This document shows positions 42,714 to 52,200 of a stretch of DNA of 64,000 bases, in pieces. The stretch spans positions 146,827 to 210,826 of the forward strand of contig LJHR01000027.1 in NCBI GenBank assembly GCA_001296005.1. Reading direction: 5' to 3'. How positions within the stretch are numbered: the first letter of the stretch is position 1; each line of letters opens with the position of its first letter. Made by a program: the position numbers and the translations under genes. Source of the stretch: an alpha proteobacterium AAP38. Its GTDB lineage: Bacteria > Pseudomonadota > Alphaproteobacteria > Azospirillales > Azospirillaceae. The notes under the pieces were generated by a model. That model was not told the origin of the DNA. It ran no database searches and was given only the letters and a program-made list of their open reading frames with translations.

Positions 42714-43601
42714 ATGGCGACCATTGCGTTCATCGGGCTGGGCAATATGGGGCTACCCATGGCCAAGAATCTTATGAAGGGTGGGCACAATGTGCTGGGC
42801 GTCGATCTGGCGCCCGCCAATATTGCCGCCGCCAATGAGGCGGGAATCGACACGTCCAAGTCCGCCGGCGATGCGGCGGCGGTGGCAGATGTCGTTGTTT
42901 CGATGCTGCCCGCCGGCGGCCATGTCCGCGCCGTCTATAGCAACGCGGGCGGGGTGATTGAGCGGGCCCGGCCCGGCACGATCTTGATCGACAGTTCCAC
43001 CATCGATGTGGACAGTGCCCGCGCCGTGATCGCCCAGGCGGAGAAGGCCGGACACCTGATGGTGGATGCGCCCGTGTCGGGCGGCACCGGCGGGGCGGCG
43101 GCGGGCACACTCACCTTTATGGTGGGCGGGGCTGAGGCAGCTTTTGCGGCGGCACAGCCGTTCCTGGCCCTGATGGGCAAGAACATCGTGCATGCCGGGG
43201 GCCCTGGCACGGGGCAGGCGGCAAAGATCTGCAACAACATGGTGCTGGGCATCTCCATGATCGCCGTGTCGGAGGCGTTTGCCCTGGCCGACAAGCTGGG
43301 GCTGGAGCGGCAGAAGCTGTTTGATATTTCCAGCACCTCGTCGGGGCAGTGCTGGTCGCTGACCAGCTATTGCCCGGTGCCGGGCCCGGTGCCGACATCG
43401 CCCGCCAACCGCGACTATGCACCGGGCTTTGCCGTGGACATGATGTTGAAGGACCTGAAGCTGGCGCAGCAGGCAGCAGCCAGCAGCGGGGCCAGCACCC
43501 CCCTTGGCGCGCAGGCCGCATCCCTGTATCAGCTATTCTCAGCGGCGGGGAACGGCGGTCTCGATTTCTCCGCCATTGTGAAGATGTTGCAGGGGAAATG
43601 A
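42714..43601 (+). CDS. mmsB: 3-Hydroxyisobutyrate dehydrogenase
   Basis: A 295-residue beta-hydroxyacid dehydrogenase. The NAD-binding GLGNMGLPMAKNL, the substrate motif DAPVSGGTGGAAAGTL and the catalytic Lys in GTGQAAKICNNM are all in place. It oxidises 3-hydroxyisobutyrate to methylmalonate semialdehyde in valine breakdown, continuing from the upstream hydrolase. The ATG at 42714 lies at good distance from GGAGG; an ATG at 42708 is too close to it. Confidence 0.92.
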   Translation: MATIAFIGLGNMGLPMAKNLMKGGHNVLGVDLAPANIAAANEAGIDTSKSAGDAAAVADVVVSMLPAGGHVRAVYSNAGGVIERARPGTILIDSSTIDVDSARAVIAQAEKAGHLMVDAPVSGGTGGAAAGTLTFMVGGAEAAFAAAQPFLALMGKNIVHAGGPGTGQAAKICNNMVLGISMIAVSEAFALADKLGLERQKLFDISSTSSGQCWSLTSYCPVPGPVPTSPANRDYAPGFAVDMMLKDLKLAQQAAASSGASTPLGAQAASLYQLFSAAGNGGLDFSAIVKMLQGK

Positions 43602-43602
43602 C

Positions 43603-45147
43603 ATGAGCGGCGGGACAAGCGGCAATCTCTACCATCTGTTTGAAAGCCGTTTTCCCGCCGACCCTACGGCCCGTTTCATCACCCTGATGGACGGGCCGCG
43701 TCAGGGTGTGTGGTACACTTACGCCGACGTTGCCTCCATTTCCGCCCGCTTTGCTCATGCCATGGCGGCACTGGGTGTGAAGCGCGGTGACCGCGTGGCG
43801 GTGCAGGTGGAGAAGAGTGCGGAAAACCTGTTCCTCTATCTCGCCACTCTGCGAATGGGGGCTGTCTATCTGCCGCTGAACACCGCCTATCAACGGGGCG
43901 AGGTCAGTTACTTCCTGGAAGATGCTGCCCCCGCCTTGTTCGTTTGCCGGCCCGAGGATGAGGCGGGCATGAAAGAACTGGCGGCGCGGTGTGGTGTGCC
44001 GGCGGTGGCGACTTTGGGCGTGGCGGCCGATGGCAGCCTGCCCGATATGGCCCTGAACCTCAGCCCGCAGTTTGAGACGGTGGCGGTAGGCGAGGATGAA
44101 CTGGCGGCCATCCTCTACACGTCGGGCACCACGGGGCGGTCGAAGGGGGCGATGACCAGCCATGGCAATCTGGCCAGCAATGCCCTCACCTTGCATCAGC
44201 TATGGGGCTTTGTGACGGGCGACGTGCTGCTGCATGCTCTGCCGATTTTCCATGTGCATGGGTTGTTTGTGGCCACCAACACCACCCTGCTGAATGGCGG
44301 GCACATGCTGTTCCTGTCGAAATTCGATGCGGACCGGGTGGTGGAACTGTTGGGGCAGGCCAGTGTCTTGATGGGTGTGCCCACCTTCTATACCCGCCTG
44401 CTGACCCATCCCGGCTTCACGCGCGATCTGGTGGCGCATATGCGGCTGTTCATCAGCGGGTCCGCACCCCTGCTGGCCGATACGCATACGGAGTTCTCCG
44501 CCAGGACTGGTCACGCCATTCTGGAGCGTTATGGCATGACAGAGGCGGGAATGATCACGTCTAACCCGCTGAACGGTGATCGTGTGCCGGGAACGGTGGG
44601 CTTTCCGCTACCCGGCGTGTCGCTACGCGTTGCCGATGAAAAGGGGGCGTTGCTGGGCACGGACGAGATCGGACAGATCGAGATCAAAGGCCCTAATCTG
44701 TTCAAAGGCTATTGGAACAAGCCGGAGAAGACGGCGGAGGATATGCGCGCCGATGGCTTCTTCATCACGGGCGATGTGGGGAAGGTGGATGCGCGCGGGT
44801 ATGTCCATATTGTAGGGCGGGCCAAGGATCTGGTGATCTGCGGCGGGTTCAATGTCTATCCCAAGGAGATCGAGACGGTTCTGGACGCCATTGATGGCGT
44901 CGTGGAAAGCGCCGTCATCGGTTTGCCGCACCCGGATTTCGGTGAGGCGGTAGCCGCTATCATCCAGAGGAAGCCGGGGCGCGGGGATGTGACGGAGGCG
45001 TCGATCATCGCGCATGTGAAGGGCGAACTGGCCAATTTCAAGGTACCCAAGCGCGTCTGGTTCGTGGATGAACTGCCGCGCAACCAGATGGGCAAGGTGC
45101 AGAAGGCTGCCCTGCGGGAGCAGCACAAGGCGGCGTTTGAGGCATAG
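43603..45147 (+). CDS. matB: Malonyl-CoA synthetase-like acyl-CoA ligase
   Basis: A 514-residue ANL-family enzyme. ILYTSGTTGRSKGAM is the P-loop, ILERYGMTEAGM the adenylate motif, and FITGDVGKVDARGYVHIVGRAKDLVICGG plus the final Lys in NQMGKVQKAAL complete the core. LPIFHVHGLF and the overall pattern match MatB-type malonyl/methylmalonyl-CoA synthetases. The ATG is one base after the dehydrogenase stop. In this operon it could activate methylmalonate or malonate to the CoA ester; the substrate is inferred. Confidence 0.82.
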   Translation: MSGGTSGNLYHLFESRFPADPTARFITLMDGPRQGVWYTYADVASISARFAHAMAALGVKRGDRVAVQVEKSAENLFLYLATLRMGAVYLPLNTAYQRGEVSYFLEDAAPALFVCRPEDEAGMKELAARCGVPAVATLGVAADGSLPDMALNLSPQFETVAVGEDELAAILYTSGTTGRSKGAMTSHGNLASNALTLHQLWGFVTGDVLLHALPIFHVHGLFVATNTTLLNGGHMLFLSKFDADRVVELLGQASVLMGVPTFYTRLLTHPGFTRDLVAHMRLFISGSAPLLADTHTEFSARTGHAILERYGMTEAGMITSNPLNGDRVPGTVGFPLPGVSLRVADEKGALLGTDEIGQIEIKGPNLFKGYWNKPEKTAEDMRADGFFITGDVGKVDARGYVHIVGRAKDLVICGGFNVYPKEIETVLDAIDGVVESAVIGLPHPDFGEAVAAIIQRKPGRGDVTEASIIAHVKGELANFKVPKRVWFVDELPRNQMGKVQKAALREQHKAAFEA

Positions 45148-45150
45148 GCC

Positions 45151-45696
45151 TCACCCCGCCATCAGCACGGCCAGCTTATTCAAGGTCGTCCAATTGCGGG
45201 ACGTGCCGGTGACGCCGGCCAGGCGCAGTAGCTTCACCGGGTCGGTGGCGGCTTTGCCGGCGCCGTGGATGAAATGCATGTACAGCACGTCGCTGGACAG
45301 ATGCAGTCGGTCGGGGCCGGTATCGAGGGCGGCAAGCTTCGCCGCGCTCGCCGCATCGGGGGCCTTGGACAGGAAGAAGACCAACAAATGGTTGGGGGCG
45401 TTGGTGGCAGCATCGGGGAATGGGTTGTTGGCGATCGCGGCCTGTACCTGTGTGGTGTCGCGGATGATATGGTCGGCGGTGAAGCCGAATCGCGTGGCGA
45501 ATGCGGTCTCCAGCCGGGGTTGTAAGCTCTCAAGCGGCTCGTCGCTGGCTGGGTCGAACAGCAGGTTGCCGGATTGCAGCAGAGTGCGGACGTTGGTGAA
45601 GCCCATTTCCTCGTAAAGCTGCCTCCACAGCGCCATCTTCACGATCTTGTTGCCGCCGACATTGATGCCGCGCAGCAGGCAGGCGAGGGTGGGCAT
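45151..45696 (-). CDS. DUF1697 family protein
   Basis: A 181-residue protein with the DUF1697 start ACLLRGINVGGNKIVKMALWRQLYEEMGFTNVRT (shortened family signature LLRGINVGG...M..L...ME.LGF.NV.T) and LQSGNLLF. The function of the family is unknown. The chosen ATG gives family length. It is convergent with matB (three bases apart), and a 15-bp inverted repeat sits immediately before its ribosome-binding site. Confidence 0.85.
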   Translation of the reverse strand: MPTLACLLRGINVGGNKIVKMALWRQLYEEMGFTNVRTLLQSGNLLFDPASDEPLESLQPRLETAFATRFGFTADHIIRDTTQVQAAIANNPFPDAATNAPNHLLVFFLSKAPDAASAAKLAALDTGPDRLHLSSDVLYMHFIHGAGKAATDPVKLLRLAGVTGTSRNWTTLNKLAVLMAG

Positions 45697-45703
45697 GGAA
45701 ACT

Positions 45704-45743
45704 CCGGTTAAATGGGGCAGGCGATGCCGCCCCATTTAACCGG
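45704..45743. repeat. Perfect 15-bp inverted repeat upstream of the DUF1697 gene
   Basis: CCGGTTAAATGGGGC (45704-45718) and its exact complement (45729-45743) flank a 10-base loop. On the minus strand the second arm ends in CCGG, overlapping the GGAG ribosome site of the DUF1697 gene, and the first arm begins six bases after the membrane-protein stop. It may terminate the upstream gene or occlude the ribosome site. Confidence 0.8.
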
Positions 45744-45748
45744 TTCGG

Positions 45749-46138
45749 TCACGCGGGTGCCAGTGTTGCCCGACCCCGCAGACTGATTATCTGCGCGGCA
45801 CTGATCCCGGCGACGGCCAAGGCCTGTACCAGAATGAAGCCGGTGCCCAGCGGTGTGGTCCAGCCCAGCGAAAGCAGGGCAAGGCTGCCTGCGACCCAGC
45901 ACAGATTCAGCGCGATCATCACCTTGGCGGGACCCGCCGGCACGCCCACCCGACGCCCGGCCCAGGCCGCGAACAGGGTGCAGGGGAACAGGATGATGCC
46001 CGCTTCCAGTAGCAGCCAGGATGGCAAGCCCAGCAGCGGCTCCAGCAGGCCCGCCCCCAATGTCAGCAGCAAGCCCGAGGCGAGACAGGTGGCGGCGTCG
46101 ATCAGTAGAAGCTGGCGGGTGAGGGGACCGATACCCAT
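45749..46138 (-). CDS. Small membrane protein of unknown function
   Basis: About 129 residues with four hydrophobic segments (roughly 8-32, 38-58, 70-90 and 95-115). I do not recognise a family with confidence. The ATG at 46138 has GGAG six bases upstream; several other in-frame ATGs lie up to 13 codons earlier. It is on the same strand as the DUF1697 gene, separated by the 15-bp inverted repeat. Confidence 0.65.
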   Translation of the reverse strand: MGIGPLTRQLLLIDAATCLASGLLLTLGAGLLEPLLGLPSWLLLEAGIILFPCTLFAAWAGRRVGVPAGPAKVMIALNLCWVAGSLALLSLGWTTPLGTGFILVQALAVAGISAAQIISLRGRATLAPA

Positions 46139-46220
46139 GATCATCTCCATCATTTGGCGTTGTGATGGGCGGATCATGGCGCGGGTGTCGCAGCGGTGCG
46201 ATTACCTGTGGCGTAATAAG

Positions 46221-46256
46221 GAAAAGAAAAAGGGCCGCCCGGTGGAGCAGCCCTTT
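46221..46256 (-). terminator. Rho-independent terminator of the GH3 gene
   Basis: On the minus strand AAAGGGC (46256-46250) pairs with GCCCTTT (46235-46229) around a 14-base GC-rich loop and is followed by TTCTTTTCC. It starts eight bases after the GH3 stop codon. Confidence 0.8.
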
Positions 46257-46263
46257 ATCGGGG

Positions 46264-48534
46264 TTACTTGCCCTTCACGGCACTGAAACTGCCGCCTTTC
46301 AGCGTGATCTCCGTGGTCACGGGCAGTTCGGCGGCCGACGTGCCCAGCCAGACCTTGTAGCGACCAGACTTCACCACCCATTCCTTTCTGGTCACGTCAA
46401 ACGTGGCCAGCAGGCGAGCATCGACGGGGACGGAGAAGCGGCTGCTGGCGCCGGGGGCCAGTTCCAGCTTCTGCCAGCCGGCCAGACGCTTCGGCGCTTC
46501 CCAGCCGCCGCCAACGGGACCGATATAGAGCTGCGGCACGGCCTTGCCGGCCCGGTCGCCCTTGTTGGTGACGGTGCCGGACAGGACCAGGGTGCCGTCC
46601 GACCCGACCTCCGCCTTCAGCCCGCCATAGCTGAAACTGGTGTAGGACAGGCCATAGCCGAAGGGGAACAGCGGCTTGTGGCCCTTCTGGTCGAACCATT
46701 TATAGCCGACGGCGGCCCCCTCGATATAAGAGACGTCAAACTTGGTCCCGTCAGGCAGGCCTTCGCCGTCCAGCTTGGGACGCGGCAACTGATCCAGGCT
46801 GGCGGGGAAGGTGACCGGCAGGCGTCCGCTGGCATCCACTTCGCCATAGAGCACGCGGGCAATCGCCTCTCCGCCGGCGGTGCCGGGATACCAAGCGGCC
46901 AGGACCGCGCTGACATCCTTCAGCCAGGGCATGAAGACGGGGCCGCCGGACTGTACCACCACGATGGTGCGTTTGTTGGCCTTGGCGACGGCGGCGACCA
47001 GCGCGTCCTGACTATCGGGCAGGGTCAGAGCGAAATCCATCGCCTCGCCCGTCCACTGGTTCACGAAGACGATGGCCAGATCGCTGTCGGCGGCCAGCTT
47101 GGCCGCTGCCGCCGGGTCTGTGCCGGCATCGAACGCGACATCACCGCCGGCGCGGGCCTGGATGGCGGCCAGGGGCGGGTTGGCGTGATAGACGATGGGG
47201 CCGGGGAAATTCTTCGGCCCTGTTCCCGGTACGGGGTTGCCGCCACGCCCGAAGACGGTGGATGATCCACCACCCGACATCACGCCCTTATCGGCGTGAC
47301 CGCCGATGACCGCGATTTTTTTCGCCCCCGCAGCCAGCGGCAGCAGATTGCCCTGATTCTTCAGGAGGACGATGCCTTCCTCCGCGTCGGCGCGCGTGAT
47401 CTTGGCATGGGCTTCATAGTCGATCTTGTGGTCTTCGACGGCGACGGGATTGTCCATCACGCCATGCGCGAACAGGGCGCGCAGGATGCGGCGGTTCATA
47501 TCGTCCAGACGGGCCATGGGCACGGAGCCATCGGCCAGCGCCTTGCCCAGCAGGTCGGCGCCGAAGAACATCTCCTTGTCGAAGATATAGCCCGATTCCT
47601 GGTCCAAGCCGTTATTCGCGGCCTTGGCGGTGCTGTGGACGGCACCCCAGTCGGACATGACATAGCCCTTATAGCCCCAATCGCCCTTCAGCACCTTGTT
47701 CAGGAGGAAGTCGTTTTCGCAGGCATAGTCGCCATTATAGCGGTTGTAAGCGCACATCACGGAGCCGGGGTTGGACCGTTCCATGGCGATCTCAAAGGCC
47801 AGCAGGTCCGACACGCGCGCACCCGCCTCATCAATATTGGCGGACAGGACGAAACGGCCCGTCTCTTGTGCATTCAGCGCGTAATGCTTGATGGTGGAGA
47901 CGATGTTGTTGGACTGAATGCCGCTGATCTGTGCGCCGACCATGATGCCGGCCAGCAGCGGGTCCTCTGTCCCATATTCGAAATTGCGACCATTGCGCGG
48001 TTCGCGCACCAGATTGATGCCGCCGGCCAGCATGATGTTGAAGCCCGACAGCCGCGCTTCCTTGCCGATCATGGCGCCACCCTGCCGGGCCAGCGCTGGG
48101 TTCCAGGTGGCGACGGTCGCGATGCCGGCGGGCAGGGAGGTGCGCTCGCGCATCGGCTCGCTCGAGTCCCGCTGGGTTGCCACGCCGACGCCGGCATCGG
48201 TCTGCCACTGTGCCGGAATGCCCAGACGGTCGATGCCAGGGATATAGCCAGCCGAACCCATGCGGATGCCGGTGGGCGGCACGTAATTGCGTTCCTTGAA
48301 CGGCGATCCGAAATAGCCGAAGACCAGCAGCTTCTTCTCTTCCACCGTCATTTCGCGCAGCAGCAGATCGGCGCGCGCATCGGCGGAAAGAGAGCTGTCC
48401 ATCCAGGGACGGGCGGCCGTGGCCGTGGTGGCGGTGGCCGGTGCCGCACTTTCGGCGGCCCGCGCCGTGCCAGCGGACAGAGCCGTGGCCAGCAGCAGGG
48501 TGGACATGAAGGCCCGCATCTTCCTGTTATTCAT
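46264..48534 (-). CDS. GH3 beta-glucosidase-like glycoside hydrolase
   Basis: A 756-residue secreted enzyme with a signal peptide (about 1-27, ending TARA). The TIM-barrel part ends with the nucleophile motif GYVMSDWGAVHS (Asp), IVSTIKHYALNAQE holds the substrate-binding Lys/His, and the alpha/beta sandwich and C-terminal fibronectin III-like domain (from about 660) follow. GH3 enzymes release glucose or xylose from oligosaccharides. It is divergent from the TonB receptor at 49223 and shares the palindrome-bearing upstream region. The ATG is chosen for the signal peptide. Confidence 0.92.
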   Translation of the reverse strand: MNNRKMRAFMSTLLLATALSAGTARAAESAAPATATTATAARPWMDSSLSADARADLLLREMTVEEKKLLVFGYFGSPFKERNYVPPTGIRMGSAGYIPGIDRLGIPAQWQTDAGVGVATQRDSSEPMRERTSLPAGIATVATWNPALARQGGAMIGKEARLSGFNIMLAGGINLVREPRNGRNFEYGTEDPLLAGIMVGAQISGIQSNNIVSTIKHYALNAQETGRFVLSANIDEAGARVSDLLAFEIAMERSNPGSVMCAYNRYNGDYACENDFLLNKVLKGDWGYKGYVMSDWGAVHSTAKAANNGLDQESGYIFDKEMFFGADLLGKALADGSVPMARLDDMNRRILRALFAHGVMDNPVAVEDHKIDYEAHAKITRADAEEGIVLLKNQGNLLPLAAGAKKIAVIGGHADKGVMSGGGSSTVFGRGGNPVPGTGPKNFPGPIVYHANPPLAAIQARAGGDVAFDAGTDPAAAAKLAADSDLAIVFVNQWTGEAMDFALTLPDSQDALVAAVAKANKRTIVVVQSGGPVFMPWLKDVSAVLAAWYPGTAGGEAIARVLYGEVDASGRLPVTFPASLDQLPRPKLDGEGLPDGTKFDVSYIEGAAVGYKWFDQKGHKPLFPFGYGLSYTSFSYGGLKAEVGSDGTLVLSGTVTNKGDRAGKAVPQLYIGPVGGGWEAPKRLAGWQKLELAPGASSRFSVPVDARLLATFDVTRKEWVVKSGRYKVWLGTSAAELPVTTEITLKGGSFSAVKGK

Positions 48535-48737
48535 TGCCGTTTCTCTTTCGTCGTTTATGGCACAGGCCGAGGATCGGATGATCCAGCGTCCTCCCGCATC
48601 AATTTTCATCCTTTAAAGAGGACAGGTTTCAAGCCACCGAAATGATGGCCTTTCCTGCTCCTCCCAAAGGTGTTCCCCCGGCATTGGCGGCGGGTGGTTC
48701 ATTCTTCATAGTAGCACCGGCGTCTCGCCGCACCAGT

Positions 48738-48763
48738 GAAATCAGACAACGTTGTCTGATTTC
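48738..48763. promoter_or_regulatory. Perfect 26-bp palindrome, likely LacI-family operator
   Basis: The half-site GAAATCAGACAAC is followed directly by its exact complement. The core GACAACGTTGTC with a central CG step is the classical form of LacI-family operators in alpha- and gammaproteobacteria. It lies 204-229 bases upstream of GH3 and 460 bases before the receptor. The LacI gene at 55474-56532 is the obvious candidate partner. Confidence 0.8.
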
Positions 48764-48982
48764 TGTCTGCCCCAACATTCGTAAATCCTCTCTTAACCGT
48801 GACATCCTGGCAACAATCAATGGATTGGGGTGCTTGCGGGGTGAGGTTGTGTTAGGGAAGCGCTTGAAATTCCGTGATTTGGGCGCTTGCGTCTCGCAGT
48901 CGCGGAAACTTTTAATAAGCCAATCAACCATGGATTATGCGTTTATATCCCAGACAAGCCATGTTCGCGCTGTCACTTTGTA

Positions 48983-48996
48983 TGACAACGATGACA
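48983..48996. promoter_or_regulatory. Second LacI-like site, TGACAACGATGACA
   Basis: This matches the palindrome core TGACAACGTTGTCA at 12 of 14 positions and lies nine bases upstream of the receptor's -35 hexamer, a position from which a bound regulator could affect RNA polymerase. Confidence 0.55.
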
Positions 48997-49004
48997 TATA
49001 GCGC

Positions 49005-49032
49005 TTGACATCAAACCGGCCTGTCGTAAATT
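49005..49032 (+). promoter_or_regulatory. Sigma-70-like promoter of the second TonB receptor
   Basis: A consensus -35 TTGACA (49005-49010) and a -10 TAAATT (49027-49032, four of six matches) are spaced by 16 bases, about 190 bases before the receptor start. Confidence 0.5.
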
Positions 49033-49222
49033 CAGAACCACTAAGGATGGGAGCGTGTGACGAAACACGCCGGATGGGTGGGGAAACAAACCGAGCGGCT
49101 AAATAAATAGCCCGAAGGAAAATATCAGGCGCATGGCACCCTGAACCGGTGTTTTGCGAATGATCCCGCGCATTCTGGCGCCAAAAAATCACACGTAAAA
49201 CTTTGCTCTGAGGGAGGATCTC

Positions 49223-52200
49223 TTGACAGGGATGCATTCAATGCTTGGTCGCGGCGTGGCCGTGGCCCTGCTGGCAAGCGCGTCGCCGTTCGCGCTGGCG
49301 TCGACCGCCATGGCCCAGGCCGCACCGGCAGCCACCGATACGCTTGATGAAATCATTGTTACCGGCGTGCGCGCTTCGCAGCAGCGCTCGGTCGATGTCA
49401 AGCGCAACCAGACGGCCATCGTCGATGCCATCTCGTCCGAAGATATCGGCAAGCTGCCGGACGTGACCATCGCGGACAGCTTGCAGCGCGTTCCCGGCAT
49501 TCAGATCCGTCGCGACGCTGGTGAAGGCTCCACGGTGAATGTTCGCGGTCTGCCGCAGGTCATCACCATGCTGAACGGCGAACAGTACCTGTCCGCCGGT
49601 AACCAGGGTGAAGCCAAGCCGAACCTGACCGACGTTCCGGCCCAGCTGATGAACGCGGTCGTGGTCTATAAGAGCACCGAGACCAAGAACGCCCTGTCCG
49701 GCATTTCCGGCACCATCGATCTGCGTACCCGCCGTCCCTCCGACATGCCCTACGGCTTCTCCGCCTCTGGCGCTGTGGAAGGCCAGACGGGCAAGGACAC
49801 GAAGGAAAAGGATTACCTGGCTAACGGCCTGCTGGCCTATCGTGGCGACCGCATCGGCGTGCTGGTCTCTGCCGCTGGCAGCCAGTCCAATCTGGGCAAC
49901 AACTATTCCGGTGTGGCACCTGGCCCCGGCACCGGCGGTCTGTCCGGCAACAATGACTGGGGTGGTACGGCGCCGAACCAGTTCATCTCGCCGCACGGCT
50001 TTGAAAGCTTCAAGAAGGAAACGGAGCGCGATCGTCTTTCCGTGTCCGGTGCGTTTGAAGCCGATCTGGGGGAAGGCTTCACCTTCCTGGCCGAAGGCTT
50101 CTACACCAAGATGGACGAGTATAACCGCGCTGCCGGTTTGAACATCTCCAACCGCTGGTCGGGCGACGCTTTCGGCGTCTGGACCAAGCCGACCGACAGT
50201 ACGCCGGTCAGCGGCAGCAACTGGCTGGCCGTGGATGAGTATGACATTGACGCCTGGTGGGTGAACTCCTTCTCGGTCAACCGCGTCAACAAGTCCGAGT
50301 CCAAGAACTACAACGCCGAACTGAAGTACGACAATGGCGGGCCGTTCAAGATGGAAGCCCGGGCCATGCGCTCGGACGCTGACCGTCTGTCGATGAATGG
50401 TCAGGCCCAGGGCGATCTGTCGAACTGGAAATACGCGCCGGGCCGCTTCACGCTGTTCCGTGACGCCAATGATCGTACCCGCGGCACCTTCTATCCGGCC
50501 TCCATCGCCTCGACCTTCCCCGCCTCGCGCTATACCAACAATGTCGTTGGTAGCCTGGGTGGTCGCTATGTCGATCCGAACCCGCTGGGCTACGGCCAGA
50601 ACCCGCAGCTGCATTACGACATCTCGGGTAGCAGCCCGGTTTGGTCGGGTTTTGATCGCGTGATTTCCGGTGGCCTGGGCGCTGGCAAGACGCTGACCGA
50701 CTACATGGCCAACAAGGACAGCTACGCCATCGGCGCCTTCTCGTCGGAAGGCAATAACGAGGCGAAGTCGGACCTGAACGTCTATCGCATCGACACGCAT
50801 TATGATTTCGAGGAGCCGCTGGGTGGTTTCCTCAACAAGATCGATGTGGGTATCCGCCGCGCCGATCGTTCCGTGTCGATTGAACAGTTCCACCTGTTCT
50901 CCACCTTCTACCAGGGCAAGGGCGTGAACGCCGCCGGCCAGCCCAACACCTCGGGCTGCTCGGCCCAGTGGAAGGCCATCGACGTCGTCATGAACCAGAA
51001 CCAGTGCCAGGCCGGCGAATTCGTTCGCGACCCGGTCACGGGCCAACAGGTGTTCCAGGGCTATACGGTGAACGCCCCGACCCGCCTCGACACGTATAAC
51101 AACGTGATCTGGGTGGACAATATGGGCTCCATCACCAAGGGTATCCCCGGCTTCTGGGCCATTGATCCGCGCGACTTCGATGATCCGGAGGCCTTCCACA
51201 AGAAGGTGTTCGGTGGTGCCGACCGCGCCATCATCCCCGGCCAGTCCTATGCTGTCGACCTGACGGAAGATAGCGGCTACCTGAACACCACGTTCGAGTA
51301 TGGTCGCCTGTCCGGCACCGCCGGCCTGAAGATCATCCGTACCGAGCTGCAGGTCCGCCAGAACATCACCGGCGACACCCTGAACTATGGCGACACGAAC
51401 ATCGATGCCGGTGACGTTGTTTCCAAGCGCAGCTACTACGACTATCTGCCGGCCGTGAACGCCTCGTATGACGTCACTGACGATCTGCGTCTGCGCTTTA
51501 GCTACAGCAAGACCATGCAGCCGCTGGACCTGCTGAAGTATGGCGGCGCCTTGAAGATCAACACCGCTGATGATCCGGGTCTGGGCATCCGCGTGGTGAC
51601 CAGCGCCGAGGCCAACGGTAATCCTGAACTGGATCCGTGGCGTGCGGATAACTGGGACGCGGCCATCGAATATTATATCGGCGACGCCAGCATGCTGAAT
51701 CTGGCTGTGTTCCGTATGAATATCGAAAGCTACGTCGTCACCCGCACCACCGCCGACGGTCGCTACCCTGACCAGGACGGCGTCATCCGCCGCACGGTCA
51801 ACGTGACCCGTCCGCAGCAGGGTGAAGGCGGCCGCGTTGAGGGTGTCGAAGTCGGTGCCAAGCTGTCCTTCAAGGACTTCCTGGATAATGACAGCTTCAT
51901 CTCCAACTTCGGTGTCGATACCAACTACACCTACTCGCCCTCCGAACAGACCCTGTCGTCGGGCAAGAAGCTGGCCTTCGCCGACAATTCCAAGCATCAG
52001 TACAACCTGATCGGCTGGTACCAGGACGATAACTTCCAAGCCCGCGTTGCGTACAACTTCCGCAGCAAGCGTCTGGAAAATACCTTCAAGGACTTCCCCG
52101 TCTATCAGGACACCACGCAATTCGTTGACGTGAACCTGAGCTACAACGTCAACGAAAAGATCACGGTTTACGCCAACGGTTCCAACATCACCGGCGAGAT

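Larger units (their letters stand above)
48535..49222. promoter_or_regulatory. Divergent promoter region between GH3 and the second TonB receptor
   Basis: This 688-bp gene-free stretch holds a perfect 26-bp palindrome (48738-48763), a related weaker site (48983-48996) and a sigma-70-like promoter (49005-49032) for the receptor. The receptor would have a leader of about 180 bases. I see no convincing small gene; the longest open stretches lack ribosome sites and family features. Confidence 0.7.

Noticed and set aside
41477..42859. Minus-strand reading frame extending the LysR gene upstream by about 460 codons
   Set aside because: It is antisense to the hydroxyisobutyryl-CoA hydrolase gene, lacks family features, and the LysR domain starts normally at 41476. 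Long antisense frames are expected in GC-rich genes.
46162..47265. Long plus-strand frame over the GH3 gene
   Set aside because: Antisense shadow of a convincing GH3 enzyme, with no ribosome site or domain.
49238..52120. 960-codon open frame antisense to the second TonB receptor
   Set aside because: It mirrors the codon phase of a well-supported receptor gene, shows repetitive Val/Gly/Ala composition and no recognisable domain.
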